Part shown: piece by piece, positions 8,061 through 16,360 of the stretch | Position numbering within the stretch: position 1 is the first letter of the stretch | Layout: each line of letters opens with the position of its first letter | The notes under the pieces: generated by a model | What the model was told of the DNA's origin: nothing | The model's input: only the letters and a program-made list of their open reading frames with translations | Databases searched by the model: none | Assembly (NCBI RefSeq): GCF_000495795.1 | Contig: NZ_AWGD01000023.1 | Coordinates: 1 to 64,000 of the forward strand | Length of the DNA: 64,000 bases | Direction: 5' to 3' | DNA from: Asticcacaulis sp. AC460 | GTDB taxonomy: Bacteria; Pseudomonadota; Alphaproteobacteria; Caulobacterales; Caulobacteraceae | Made by a program: the position numbers and the translations under genes

Positions 8061-9523
8061 AGGGCGTTCAGCAGGTTGATCAGGTCCTGCCGCTCCTGGG
8101 GTGTATAGCCGATGCGATAGCGCCGGTCGTAATAGTCGACGATGCCGGCGGCATCTTTGGCTGAGCCGTTGGCAAAATAGGGCGCCCGCCCGGCCAGGCC
8201 GCGCATGTTCTGGATGGTCACCCGGCCGACATCGGCGCAGCGCCCGGTCGTCAGGGCAAAGCCCGGATCGGTCGTGTAGATCACCCGGCCGTAGTGGCGG
8301 TGCGGCACCTGGCAGGTCACCTTGAACAGCGGCAGATGGGGTGCTGCGTCGGCATAGGGCTCAACCGTCGTGCCGATATCGACCTGGCCGGGGGCGACAT
8401 CCATGCCGGTCTGGCTCATATTGTGGCAGAAGACGCAGGAATTGCGCACCGGATTGCCGAAGCCGATCGGCGAATTGATGCCGGCGCTGTTGTCGATCAG
8501 GAAGGTGCGGTCGCGGAAGACCTTCGCCCCGCGCGCCACCGACTGGCGCCAGGCGTTTTGTTGCGGTGTGCCGTCCGACGCGGTTTCCCAGCCGGCGAAT
8601 TCGCTCCAGACCGGGATGCCGATGCTGCCCAGCCGTCCGGCATCGCCGTCGCGCAGCGCTTCGGCCCCACCGGTCGCGCCGTCGTTCAAGGCGCCGCCGG
8701 TCCGGCTGGTCTGCTGGGCGGTGAAGACGCGGCTTTCGAAGTCGGCGACCTGGGCGCGTTCGGCGTCGGTCATGGCGGCCGTCAGGCGCAGATGGCTAGC
8801 GCCGGCCTCGGCCATCTGGGCGTCGAGGGTGTCGGCGCGGCCGTCGGCCATCAGGTTGCCGGCCATCCAGTCGCCGTGGGCGTCACGGCGCAACGCCATG
8901 CCTTCCTTAGGGTCATAGGCAAAGCCGGCGGCGGTGGCGTATTTCAGATTGGCCACCGGGCGCGGCCGGCGATAAACCGAGATATTGCCGGCCTTCAGGC
9001 CATAGAGCTTGCCGCTTTCGCAGCCCCACGGATCGCGCACCACGTCGAGGGTAAAGTCCGGTTTGACCGGCTGGACGTTCCCGTCTTTCGGCGGCCACGG
9101 CCGCTGGATGCGGATCAGGCCGTGGTCCAGCAGCAGCGAATGCGACGCCCGATCGCCGGCCGGCAGGGTCGGGCAGTTCATGCCGTCATAGGCGGCGAAC
9201 AGGGGATCCTTGCCGCCGGTTTCGTCCCAGCGCTGGCGCGCCGTCCGGGCCGACAGGGCCATGCCGTCGGCGGGCTGGTGGCAGGTGACGCAGGCGCGGC
9301 CGTCCGGCCCCTGGGGCGTGAAAAAGGCGTGGTCCTTGGTCGCCATGGCGCCGCCGCTCAGCAGGACGCGCAATGTGCCTTCGCTGTTGTCGTAGTCGGC
9401 CGTGGCCGGGAACACCCCGCCCTCGCCCGGCGCCCACCAGGACGGGCCATAGCCGCCCTCCTGGCCGGCCGCTGTCAGCGCTATGCCGGCCAGGCCGAGG
9501 GTGATGAGGACCCAGCGCTTCAT
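8057..9523 (-). CDS. Secreted di-heme cytochrome c, peroxidase/MauG-like
   Basis: A 488-residue secreted protein with signal peptide MKRWVLITLGLAGIALTAAG. There are two c-type heme sites: C78-V-T-C-H82 in an N-terminal module and C363-V-F-C-H367 in the C-terminal module. The C-terminal tail PYFANGSAKDAAGIVDYYDRR resembles the end of bacterial cytochrome c peroxidase/MauG proteins. It is longer than classical peroxidases (about 330 residues) because of a long region between the hemes. The start is the ATG at 9523, which overlaps the stop of the transporter gene. Likely roles are peroxide reduction or substrate oxidation in the periplasm. It lies between an anion-type MFS carrier and an OmpA-like protein. 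Confidence 0.8.
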   Translation of the reverse strand: MKRWVLITLGLAGIALTAAGQEGGYGPSWWAPGEGGVFPATADYDNSEGTLRVLLSGGAMATKDHAFFTPQGPDGRACVTCHQPADGMALSARTARQRWDETGGKDPLFAAYDGMNCPTLPAGDRASHSLLLDHGLIRIQRPWPPKDGNVQPVKPDFTLDVVRDPWGCESGKLYGLKAGNISVYRRPRPVANLKYATAAGFAYDPKEGMALRRDAHGDWMAGNLMADGRADTLDAQMAEAGASHLRLTAAMTDAERAQVADFESRVFTAQQTSRTGGALNDGATGGAEALRDGDAGRLGSIGIPVWSEFAGWETASDGTPQQNAWRQSVARGAKVFRDRTFLIDNSAGINSPIGFGNPVRNSCVFCHNMSQTGMDVAPGQVDIGTTVEPYADAAPHLPLFKVTCQVPHRHYGRVIYTTDPGFALTTGRCADVGRVTIQNMRGLAGRAPYFANGSAKDAAGIVDYYDRRYRIGYTPQERQDLINLLNAL

Positions 9524-10797
9524 GTCTTGACCGGGTGGCGCATCTGGCTGGCTACCACGGTGACCAGGAGGCCGGCACCGGCAACCAGGATGGCGGCGAC
9601 GGCAAACACCACCAGGTGGACCGAGCCGCTTTGTTGCAGGATGGCGCCAATGGCCAGGGGCGTCAGGACGCCGCTCAGGTTGCCGCAGAGATTGATGGTG
9701 GTGATGGCGAAGGGCGATCCGGCAAACAGCCGCGCCGGCAGGGTCCAGAAGACCGACTGCGCCGCGCCCAGGCCGACGGCGCCCAGCACCAGGCAGGTCA
9801 AGGCCAGCGGGCCGGCGCCGGTGGAGATGGCGATGGCCAGGAAGACGGCGGCGGCAACGGCAGGTATGGCGCTGTGCCAGATGCGTTCCTGGGCGCGGTC
9901 GGACAGGCGGGCATTGACGAACATGCCCAGGCCCAGGCCCAGCCACGGCAGGGCGCTGATCCAGCCGATGGTGACGGCATCGAAGCCGGTCAGGGATTTC
10001 AGGGTCTGGGGCAGCCAGAAGATCAGGGCGTTCGATCCGGTCAGCAGGGCAAACCACAGGGCAGCCAGCGCCCACAGCCGCGGCTGCAGGATCAGTTTCA
10101 CAACCGGCAGGTCGGCCTTGGGGCCAGCTTCGGCGCGTTCGCGGCCGATCTCAGCGGCGATCCAGGCTTTTTCGTCGGCGTCGAGCCAGCGCGCCTTGTC
10201 GGCGCGATCGGTCAGCCAGACCAGGGCGAACAGGCCCAGCAGGATGGTCGGCAGGCCTTCGAGGAAGTACATCCACCGCCATCCGGGCAGGTCCAGCCAG
10301 TCGAGCTGCATCAGCAACCCCGACACCGGCCCGCCGATGATGACCGAGGTCGGCACGGCCAGCAGTGTAAAGCCCAGCGCGCGGCCGCGATAGGCCTGGG
10401 GCATCCATTGCGAAAGGAAGGCGACGACGCCGGGGGCAAAGCCGGACTCGGCCACCCCCAGCAGGAAGCGCAGGGCGAAGAACTGTTCCTTGGTATGGAT
10501 AAAGGCCATGGCGGCGGCGACCGCGCCCCAGGCTATGACGGTGACGCCGGCCCACAGCCGCATGCCGAACTTGCGGAACAGCCAGATGCTGGGGAACTGG
10601 AACAGCAGGTAGCCGGCGAAAAACAGCGAGACGCCCTGGCCGTAGGCGACCTTGTCGATGCCGAGATCGCCGTTCATATGCAGGGCGGCAAAACTGACAT
10701 TGACGCGGTCGATCGAGCTCAGGACGATCAGCACGGTCAGCAACAGGACCAGGCGCAGCCACACCTTGCGATAAACGCGATCGCCGACCTCCGGCAT
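9520..10797 (-). CDS. MFS transporter, anion:cation symporter (ACS) type
   Basis: A 425-residue, 12-segment major facilitator. SSIDRVNVSFAA in the first membrane helix and VAESGFAPGVVAFLSQWMP are hallmarks of the ACS subfamily (hexuronate, galactonate, tartrate and phthalate carriers), which imports organic acids with protons. The ATG at 10797 is chosen because AGGGA lies 9 nt upstream; a GTG at 10806 is too close to that site. It heads the operon with the di-heme cytochrome and OmpA-like gene, so the cargo is probably an organic acid also handled in the periplasm. Confidence 0.88.
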   Translation of the reverse strand: MPEVGDRVYRKVWLRLVLLLTVLIVLSSIDRVNVSFAALHMNGDLGIDKVAYGQGVSLFFAGYLLFQFPSIWLFRKFGMRLWAGVTVIAWGAVAAAMAFIHTKEQFFALRFLLGVAESGFAPGVVAFLSQWMPQAYRGRALGFTLLAVPTSVIIGGPVSGLLMQLDWLDLPGWRWMYFLEGLPTILLGLFALVWLTDRADKARWLDADEKAWIAAEIGRERAEAGPKADLPVVKLILQPRLWALAALWFALLTGSNALIFWLPQTLKSLTGFDAVTIGWISALPWLGLGLGMFVNARLSDRAQERIWHSAIPAVAAAVFLAIAISTGAGPLALTCLVLGAVGLGAAQSVFWTLPARLFAGSPFAITTINLCGNLSGVLTPLAIGAILQQSGSVHLVVFAVAAILVAGAGLLVTVVASQMRHPVKT

Positions 10798-10843
10798 GCC
10801 GGGCACTCCCTGTCACGGCCGTTCTGATGCGGCTCCGGAGGTC

Positions 10844-10871
10844 AGCGTAGCATGATGCAAGCGTCCGTCAA
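10844..10871 (-). promoter_or_regulatory. Candidate promoter of the MFS-cytochrome operon
   Basis: On the minus strand, TTGACG and TACGCT are separated by 16 nt, with the second element 46 nt upstream of the ATG. Between them lies GCTTGCAT (complement at 10855-10862), identical to the right half of the LacI operator at 4746-4763. Control by the same LacI protein is possible but only a half-site is seen. Confidence 0.45.
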
Positions 10872-11159
10872 GAACGATTATGATGTATACCTATTTTTGA
10901 CGTTACTCTCGACACCGGGGCAGCAGTCGCCGCCTCCCTAAAGGCTTGCCCAAAGGCGCAACGCACCGCTGCGGCGAAGTGATCAAGCCACCTTTTCTGA
11001 TACCTCCCCGCGCTCTTCGCGCGGGGAGGTCGGGTGAGCGCAGCCGAGATATATCTCGTCAAGCACAAGTCGCGCGAAACCTAGCCGAAGGCGGAGTGAG
11101 TAAAGCGCGATGGCGGGGCGACGTTCAAATTGCACAAATGGTAAGTCGCCACCACCTTC
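10872..11159. other. Intergenic stretch with a strong hairpin
   Basis: No gene is recognised. A perfect 11-bp stem, ACCTCCCCGCG/CGCGGGGAGGT with a CTCTTCG loop, sits at 11002-11030. It is related to the CCTCCCC-type repeats and is followed by a GGTCGGGTGAGCGCAGCCGAG tail reminiscent of the other copies. It lies at the junction between the high-GC MFS operon and the AT-richer defence cassette. Confidence 0.6.
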
Positions 11160-11648
11160 CTACCGATCACTGTACCGCGACCAATTGCCGATAAGATAAT
11201 CTGCCATGCCCTTAGCAGGGCTGAAAGGCGGATAGGTGACCGTAAATGCAGTGACTGCAGCCTCCATCGAAAGGCCATCGAAGGCAGCGGTGTGCTTTAT
11301 GAGATAAAGGAGCCCGATCGTTGGAGAACGAGACATTCCCTGATTGCAATGTAGAAGGACTTTGTTCCGTGAGAGCTGCTGTTGCATGACGTCCAGCGCC
11401 GTGTCGATTATGATTGGCGAAATGTAGGCCACATTGTCCACATCCACTAGGTTCAGGATCAACCGACCCGGGCGATGTGCAATCAGATATTCTGGATGGG
11501 TGTTGGGGGCAGCGCGACCTGTGTATCCAAGAGCATCTCTGTGATAAGGCTCCTTACACGCGTGTACAAAAAACCAGTCGGGCTGACCTCTCAATGCCCT
11601 CTCGTCCTTCTCCCCCCCGATATACAGGTTCTCGTAAATTTCGATCAT
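11160..11648 (-). CDS. Dual-specificity-type protein phosphatase
   Basis: A 162-residue protein with the cysteine-phosphatase signature H100-C101-NQGMS-R107 (HCX5R), a P-loop followed by SPTIGLLYLI as in dual-specificity phosphatases, and candidate general acids D69/D71 in LNLVDVDN. No signal peptide or extra domain is present. It starts 14 nt after the stop of the S-4TM effector gene, as the third gene of the cassette. The family removes phosphate from Tyr/Ser/Thr or from nucleotides and RNA ends; the target here is unknown. Base composition matches the two upstream defence genes, not the flanking chromosome, which argues for co-acquisition. It is not one of the standard CBASS accessory proteins. 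Confidence 0.85.
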   Translation of the reverse strand: MIEIYENLYIGGEKDERALRGQPDWFFVHACKEPYHRDALGYTGRAAPNTHPEYLIAHRPGRLILNLVDVDNVAYISPIIIDTALDVMQQQLSRNKVLLHCNQGMSRSPTIGLLYLIKHTAAFDGLSMEAAVTAFTVTYPPFSPAKGMADYLIGNWSRYSDR

Positions 11649-11662
11649 GCATTTAGCCGCTG

Positions 11663-12565
11663 TTATTCGATGGACCGCTGATATTCAGCGAGAAAGTCCG
11701 CCGCAGTTGAATTCATCTGATCTTCCAGAACAGCCCGTTTGCTTTTGTACATACCGGGCAGGATCATTGGCGCAGACGAGCGCCGAAGATAAACAGCGCT
11801 TTGAAACTCACGCGCCTTCAATAGACAACTGTCTTCGCTGCAATGTCCGGCAAGCGCATCGTCCCACACTTTGCGCGCTTGCTTTCTGAGGCTGTCCTGC
11901 GCATCGGCAGCATCCCGTTGGCGCAAGAACTCACGACCTGCCCACGCAAGCGCCGGCATAGCTGGAGAGACGACCAATATAAACTCTTTCAAAGGCAAGT
12001 TTTGGGCAAGCGCAACTACGAACAGGGCAGCGGTAATTCCGAGCGCTAACCTGACAACGAATCTTGAATAGTCACGACGCAGAGCCTCGTCGTATGAAAG
12101 GTTCGCACGTTGACACAACAGTCTGGCCAAATGCAAAGGCGCGGCACCTACAGCCACCGGATACCAATCGGTAAACTCAGCCTTTGTCGTTCGAGCTTTG
12201 AACTTTATCTCGGCCGCGTGCAACTCCTCAGGCGTAGTCTTGTCCCCGACAGTGAAGTTATCCCAGGGCAGGTTCAACACCCGAGTATCAAATTCCTCAC
12301 CAAACTTAGCGCCCAATTTCAGTAGAGCCTTCTGACGACGGTCCAAGTAATATATGTCTGCTAGCACCAAGAGCATCGAAAGCGCTGCCGTGTAAGGTTT
12401 GGCATCTGGCAACACAAAGGTCACAAGCGCAGCGACAACTGGAATGGCCACTGCGCATATCACTTGCAGCAGCACAATATCTTGTGCGGTGTCATACGTC
12501 GCTCGTATCGCACGTCTATACCGAAGGTTTCCTTCGTCGTTTTGCAAAGCAAGAATATTGTTCAT
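11663..12565 (-). CDS. S-4TM family putative pore-forming effector
   Basis: A 300-residue protein with four membrane segments in two pairs (about 30-52, 57-74, 169-188 and 192-210), separated by a cytosolic region. That region has the S-4TM signatures FTDWYP (131-136) and CQRANLSYDEALRRDYSRF (151-169), followed by a soluble C-terminal part. S-4TM proteins were defined as predicted membrane effectors linked to nucleotide-second-messenger conflict systems. The gene begins 23 nt after the CD-NTase stop. The inferred role is that a cyclic oligonucleotide made on infection triggers pore formation and cell death or dormancy. No separate nucleotide-sensor domain (SAVED, Cap4-like) is visible, so sensing is probably direct. 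Confidence 0.85.
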   Translation of the reverse strand: MNNILALQNDEGNLRYRRAIRATYDTAQDIVLLQVICAVAIPVVAALVTFVLPDAKPYTAALSMLLVLADIYYLDRRQKALLKLGAKFGEEFDTRVLNLPWDNFTVGDKTTPEELHAAEIKFKARTTKAEFTDWYPVAVGAAPLHLARLLCQRANLSYDEALRRDYSRFVVRLALGITAALFVVALAQNLPLKEFILVVSPAMPALAWAGREFLRQRDAADAQDSLRKQARKVWDDALAGHCSEDSCLLKAREFQSAVYLRRSSAPMILPGMYKSKRAVLEDQMNSTAADFLAEYQRSIE

Positions 12566-12588
12566 GTCGTTAAACTTTGCCGAGGTCG

Positions 12589-13893
12589 CTACGCTGCGGC
12601 CGCGGTAGCAACCGGTGTAATAGGCACATGGATGCGGTCTTTGGCGACGACAACTCCGTTCTGCACGACGAAGATTTCGACGACGTGGTCCCCCCTAAAA
12701 TTGGTGGTCTCATTTTTTTCGCGATGGCCCGTGTCCTTGACAATTTGCCCCCTGATAATGTCAAGGCGCTCCGCTTCATCCCCCCGGTTCAGAACCTTCC
12801 AATACAGTTCATAATTGCCAGGCACGTCACAACTGTCGATATAGAAATTCAGGCTCTTGCGGGGGCGCAGAAGCATGCCCTGTCCGATCATAAAGCGCAG
12901 AAGATGTTCCCGGAAACCATCCTGACTGACGGTGCATTCGAGAGAGATCGAATATTTGATATCTACAGGAAATAGATCTTCGATGAACTCCTCCGTATCA
13001 CGAAATGTGCCCGCACGCGCTGACTTCTGCACCTTGGCAGTTAGAGGGAATGGCGTGCCGAAGATCTTACGCCATTTAGCGCCTTCATTGGCTTGGCCGG
13101 CCGCCGCGATAGCCTCGACGCTGAGGTCGTAGGCCAACTTAGCTTTTCGCTGGAAGGATTTGCGGACCTTAACCCACTGGTTGCTGCCCAGTGCGGCGTA
13201 GCGCACCTGCTTTGGCTGATCAGCCATATACTTGAAGAAGTCGCGACACATCTCGTCGTAAGACGAATAGCTGCGGGTGTCGTACGTTGTATTTGATTTC
13301 AAAAAATTATGCGCGAGCGTGTCGAGCAACAGTCCCCCCATAGCCTGGCCGTGCTTATTTTTCCATGCACGCCCCATCTTACACAGACGTCGTAAGTTAT
13401 TGTTCTTCTCCGCGTCAAACTCACGCATAGCTCGAAGTTCGGCCTCGGGTTTTGTCGTCTTCCAACTTCCGTCGCTTCGTGTATCGGGATAAAGAAATCC
13501 ATCTTCTAGTCTGAAGACAGGCAATACTTCGATGTGAAAATCCTTGTACAGAACTCGCACAACTGGCGTGTCCACGACCACGTTGGTTGTCGGATACCGG
13601 TACAGAATTGCTTCTTTGACGTGTCGGAGCAGCTTCGCCTGTCCCTTGGGCACGTTATAGTCTTCCCAAACGGCCTCCGGCAGGATGTAAAGCATGTCTA
13701 AGTCCGACACACCCTTGATAGCCGTTTTTCGGCCATATGATCCAACCTGAAGACTATTGGCTGTTTTCGATTCCGTGTCTCGGTAGGTTCTGTTTAGCGC
13801 GCATGTGATTTCACCATACCTGCCGCTGATGATTTCTTTGTTATCAATTCGAATATTATCAAGAAACGTCTTGAAGTTATCTGCCGTACTCAT
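12589..13893 (-). CDS. CD-NTase (SMODS) with C-terminal AGS-C sensor domain
   Basis: A 434-residue cGAS/DncV-like nucleotidyltransferase. The catalytic motif is G51-S52-Y-G-R with metal-binding D64 and D66 (SDLDMLYI); the third acid appears to be E122 in FHIEVLPVF. An all-helical core follows to about residue 290. Residues of about 315-428 match the AGS-C domain: YELYWKVLNRGDEAER, IIRGQI, then NETTNFRGDHVVE and VVVAKDRIHVPI. This pair of domains is typical of CBASS-type synthases that make cyclic di- or trinucleotides. It is the first gene of the three-gene cassette; the ATG at 13893 has an AGGGCG-like ribosome site. The nucleotide product cannot be told from sequence. Confidence 0.92.
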   Translation of the reverse strand: MSTADNFKTFLDNIRIDNKEIISGRYGEITCALNRTYRDTESKTANSLQVGSYGRKTAIKGVSDLDMLYILPEAVWEDYNVPKGQAKLLRHVKEAILYRYPTTNVVVDTPVVRVLYKDFHIEVLPVFRLEDGFLYPDTRSDGSWKTTKPEAELRAMREFDAEKNNNLRRLCKMGRAWKNKHGQAMGGLLLDTLAHNFLKSNTTYDTRSYSSYDEMCRDFFKYMADQPKQVRYAALGSNQWVKVRKSFQRKAKLAYDLSVEAIAAAGQANEGAKWRKIFGTPFPLTAKVQKSARAGTFRDTEEFIEDLFPVDIKYSISLECTVSQDGFREHLLRFMIGQGMLLRPRKSLNFYIDSCDVPGNYELYWKVLNRGDEAERLDIIRGQIVKDTGHREKNETTNFRGDHVVEIFVVQNGVVVAKDRIHVPITPVATAAAA

Positions 13894-14483
13894 TCAAACG
13901 CCCTGTTGAAAAATTGGGCGGTCGATCTGCGTTGTTCAGGTCAAAATCCGCAAAATAGGACGCATACCGCCGACCCAATTAGCCAAATAGGAAAGCGTTC
14001 CGGATTCGTCCAGACCTATTACGAGATATTTTCGCAATATCTCCTCAATAACGACAAAAATACCCGGTTATAACGTTGTTTTGATATTTCTTACACCGAG
14101 TTGAGCTGGCGAAATTAACCACCTTGCCGCAATTTTTAGGCCTTGCCACCGAGAATAACTCGCGCGACCTTTATCACTTTGGGCAGTAGCTCCCGGATGT
14201 TGAGGGAAGTCAGACACCTCTATGACTGCGGTTTGAAGTTCGCTTCAACGGAACAAATGGGGTCAGAGTGGTTAAAGTTGGCCCCTACCGCTCGTCCGCG
14301 TTTTGGCAATATGTTAGCCAGCTGCCGCAGCCCCTTCACAAAGCTGTCGAAATCCTACTGCGTCCACTCCAACTGTTGGCGTTTCAGGATCGGCATTCGC
14401 TTTGATCAGTATCGGTGCATAAATTCCGTCGCCGCAAGGAAAAGTATCATTCGTCGCAATCAGGCTTTTCGCGCTAGTCCCGG
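13894..14483. other. Upstream region of the defence cassette, no convincing gene
   Basis: An AT-rich stretch of 590 nt carrying the promoter region for the CD-NTase operon. Near 13912-13980 there are facing arms AATTGGG and CCCAATT. At 14259-14285, GGGGTCA...TGGCCCC forms a weak hairpin of a type often left by mobile elements. A 114-codon open frame at 14143-14487 has no recognisable domain and poor coding character. The region may be an old island junction. Confidence 0.4.
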
Positions 14484-14987
14484 CTAATAATCAACCGCGA
14501 AAAGAACAAACCGCCCTTCCGCGGCAGCACGCAGATATAAAGCCCGAACGTCCTGAAACCACTCCCAGGTATAGGTGAAATCCTCGTCTCCGATTTCGCC
14601 ATCATAACTCGCAGCATCAATGCGCTCATATGCCTCGCGGAAATCCGAGATTGTCAGATGTTCAATCGCTGAGGCAACCGCCTTAACCTGTTCCGGCGTC
14701 TTCAGGCTCATGATGTAGTCGTCCCCGGAATACAAAGGCGTACCGGCTAAAACGGTGTGGTTCAGCGGAAACGTGCCTCCATCCCATGTGAGCTGTCCGT
14801 TGGAGAGCGTTCGATGCATCGCGTCCCAGGACTTGTCGCTTTGGGCAATATATTCCGCTGCCCCTGCGAAATATCTCTCCTCCAGTTCCTCCTGCAAGAA
14901 CGCCAGACGCTCCTGCTCGTCGCTTATGCCTTGCAATGCAGCTACGTCGTCCGCCGAGAAAGCGAAGTGGACTCCCAGACAACTCAT
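14484..14987 (-). CDS. DUF1877 (YfbM-like) family protein
   Basis: A 167-residue cytosolic protein beginning MSCLGVHFAFSADDVAAL, the characteristic opening of the DUF1877/YfbM family, and ending with the family's conserved block around LTISDFREAYERID and the TWEWFQDVRALY segment. The start is placed at 14987 because GGGGGAT precedes it and the family alignment begins there. Function is unknown; family members are small acidic proteins found sporadically. It stands alone between the defence cassette and the TRAP/CoA operon. Confidence 0.8.
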   Translation of the reverse strand: MSCLGVHFAFSADDVAALQGISDEQERLAFLQEELEERYFAGAAEYIAQSDKSWDAMHRTLSNGQLTWDGGTFPLNHTVLAGTPLYSGDDYIMSLKTPEQVKAVASAIEHLTISDFREAYERIDAASYDGEIGDEDFTYTWEWFQDVRALYLRAAAEGRFVLFAVDY

Positions 14988-15147
14988 ATCAATCCCCCAA
15001 GTTGGTGCGCTAGCCGCAGAACGTCCGATCGACGCTCCGTTGACGTGACGGTAGCCCGCCATAAGGGCGTTGTGAAGCCCAGGGCGAGTGTGATTTACCC
15101 GTCCTTCCGAATAGAAAGCTGAGGCAGCGCCCCGCAGCTCAGCCCAC

Positions 15148-16356
15148 CTAAGCCGCCCGGCCCGCTCCCGTTAGTGCGGCGATCTCGTCCGCGCCATAGC
15201 CCAGCCAGCGCATGATTTCCTCGGTATGCTCGCCCAGGCGCGGTGGGGCGGAGGCCACGAACGGCCCGTCCACCGCCATGCGGAAACCGGCATTGACCAC
15301 ATGAACCTGCTCGCCGCCAGGAATGCCCGGCACCGTCACCGGCAAAAGCGCCTCGCGTTCCGCCAGGTGAGGCAGGGCGGCGGCTTCGTCTACGCCACGC
15401 ACCATGCCGCACGGAATGCCAGCCGCGCTCATCTCGGCTTCCCACTGCGCCGCCGGCTTGGTCCGCAGGGCCTCGGCCAGGTCGGCCTGCAAAACCTCCG
15501 AATGAGCCCGGCGCAGGTCCGGCGTGGCGTAGCGCGGATCGCTCAGCCAGTCCTCACGGCCGATATGTTTCGCCAAAGCCTTGAACTGGTTCTCCTGAAC
15601 CACGCCCAGCGAAATCTGCCGCCCGTCGCCGGCTTCGAACAGGGCCGCCGTCGGTTGGCCGGAATAGCCGGTATTGCCGGTACGCACCAAGGGGGTCCCG
15701 GTCACCAGATACGGCGTCACCGCCGAGGTCATGAAGGCCAGGGAGGCATCGAACATGGCGACATCGATGAAGTCGCCGCCCTCCCCGCGCGCCTGGCGCA
15801 TCAAAGCCGCCATGATGGCGAAGGCCGCCGTCTGGCCGGTCAGGGTATCGACCGCCGGGAAGCCGACCCGCATCGGGGGATCGCCGGGATCGCCGCCCAG
15901 GCTCATCATGCCGCTGGTCGCCTGGACGATGTTGTCGATCGCCGGCCAGTCGCGCAACGGCCCCGATTGGCCATAGCCCGACACCGAACAATAGACGATG
16001 TCCGGATTGAAGGCCTTGACCGCCGCATAACCTAGGCCCAACCGCTCCATCACGCCGGGCCGGAAGTTTTCCAGCACGACATGGCTGCGTTTGATCAGGC
16101 GCCGCGCGGCCTCCAGCTGGTCCGGGTCCTTCAGGTCCAGCGTGATCGATTTCTTGCCGGCATTGACCGCGATAAAGGCCGGCGCCATGCCGTCATAGCG
16201 CCGGTCGGCGCCGTAATAGCGCATGGCGTCGCCGCGCCCCGGCGTCTCGATCTTGATGACCTCGGCGCCCAGCAGGCGCAGCAGATACGAGGCATAGGGC
16301 CCGGCCATGACATGGCTGAAGTCGGCGACGACGATTCCGGCAAGGGGCTGGCTCAT
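15148..16356 (-). CDS. CaiB/BaiF family CoA-transferase (single domain)
   Basis: A 402-residue class III CoA-transferase. The N-terminal GIVVADFSHVMAGPY and LLGAEVIKIETPGRGD are the canonical opening, and VLENFRPGVMERLGLGY follows. The catalytic aspartate is D170 in the AVDTLTG motif (DxxTG as in formyl-CoA transferase). These enzymes move CoA between carboxylic acids through mixed anhydride and thioester intermediates. It is the last gene of the eight-gene operon, starting 4 nt after the DctP stop. It probably activates the imported acid or a hydroxy acid to its CoA ester for the dehydratase-like proteins encoded upstream. Confidence 0.93.
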   Translation of the reverse strand: MSQPLAGIVVADFSHVMAGPYASYLLRLLGAEVIKIETPGRGDAMRYYGADRRYDGMAPAFIAVNAGKKSITLDLKDPDQLEAARRLIKRSHVVLENFRPGVMERLGLGYAAVKAFNPDIVYCSVSGYGQSGPLRDWPAIDNIVQATSGMMSLGGDPGDPPMRVGFPAVDTLTGQTAAFAIMAALMRQARGEGGDFIDVAMFDASLAFMTSAVTPYLVTGTPLVRTGNTGYSGQPTAALFEAGDGRQISLGVVQENQFKALAKHIGREDWLSDPRYATPDLRRAHSEVLQADLAEALRTKPAAQWEAEMSAAGIPCGMVRGVDEAAALPHLAEREALLPVTVPGIPGGEQVHVVNAGFRMAVDGPFVASAPPRLGEHTEEIMRWLGYGADEIAALTGAGRAA

Positions 16357-16360
16357 AGGG

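Noticed and set aside
14259-14285. GGGGTCA...TGGCCCC hairpin as a transposon end
   Set aside because: It resembles mobile-element debris, but no partner end or transposase is visible.
14143-14487. 114-codon frame upstream of the defence cassette
   Set aside because: No ribosome site, no recognisable domain and mixed composition; probably chance or a remnant.
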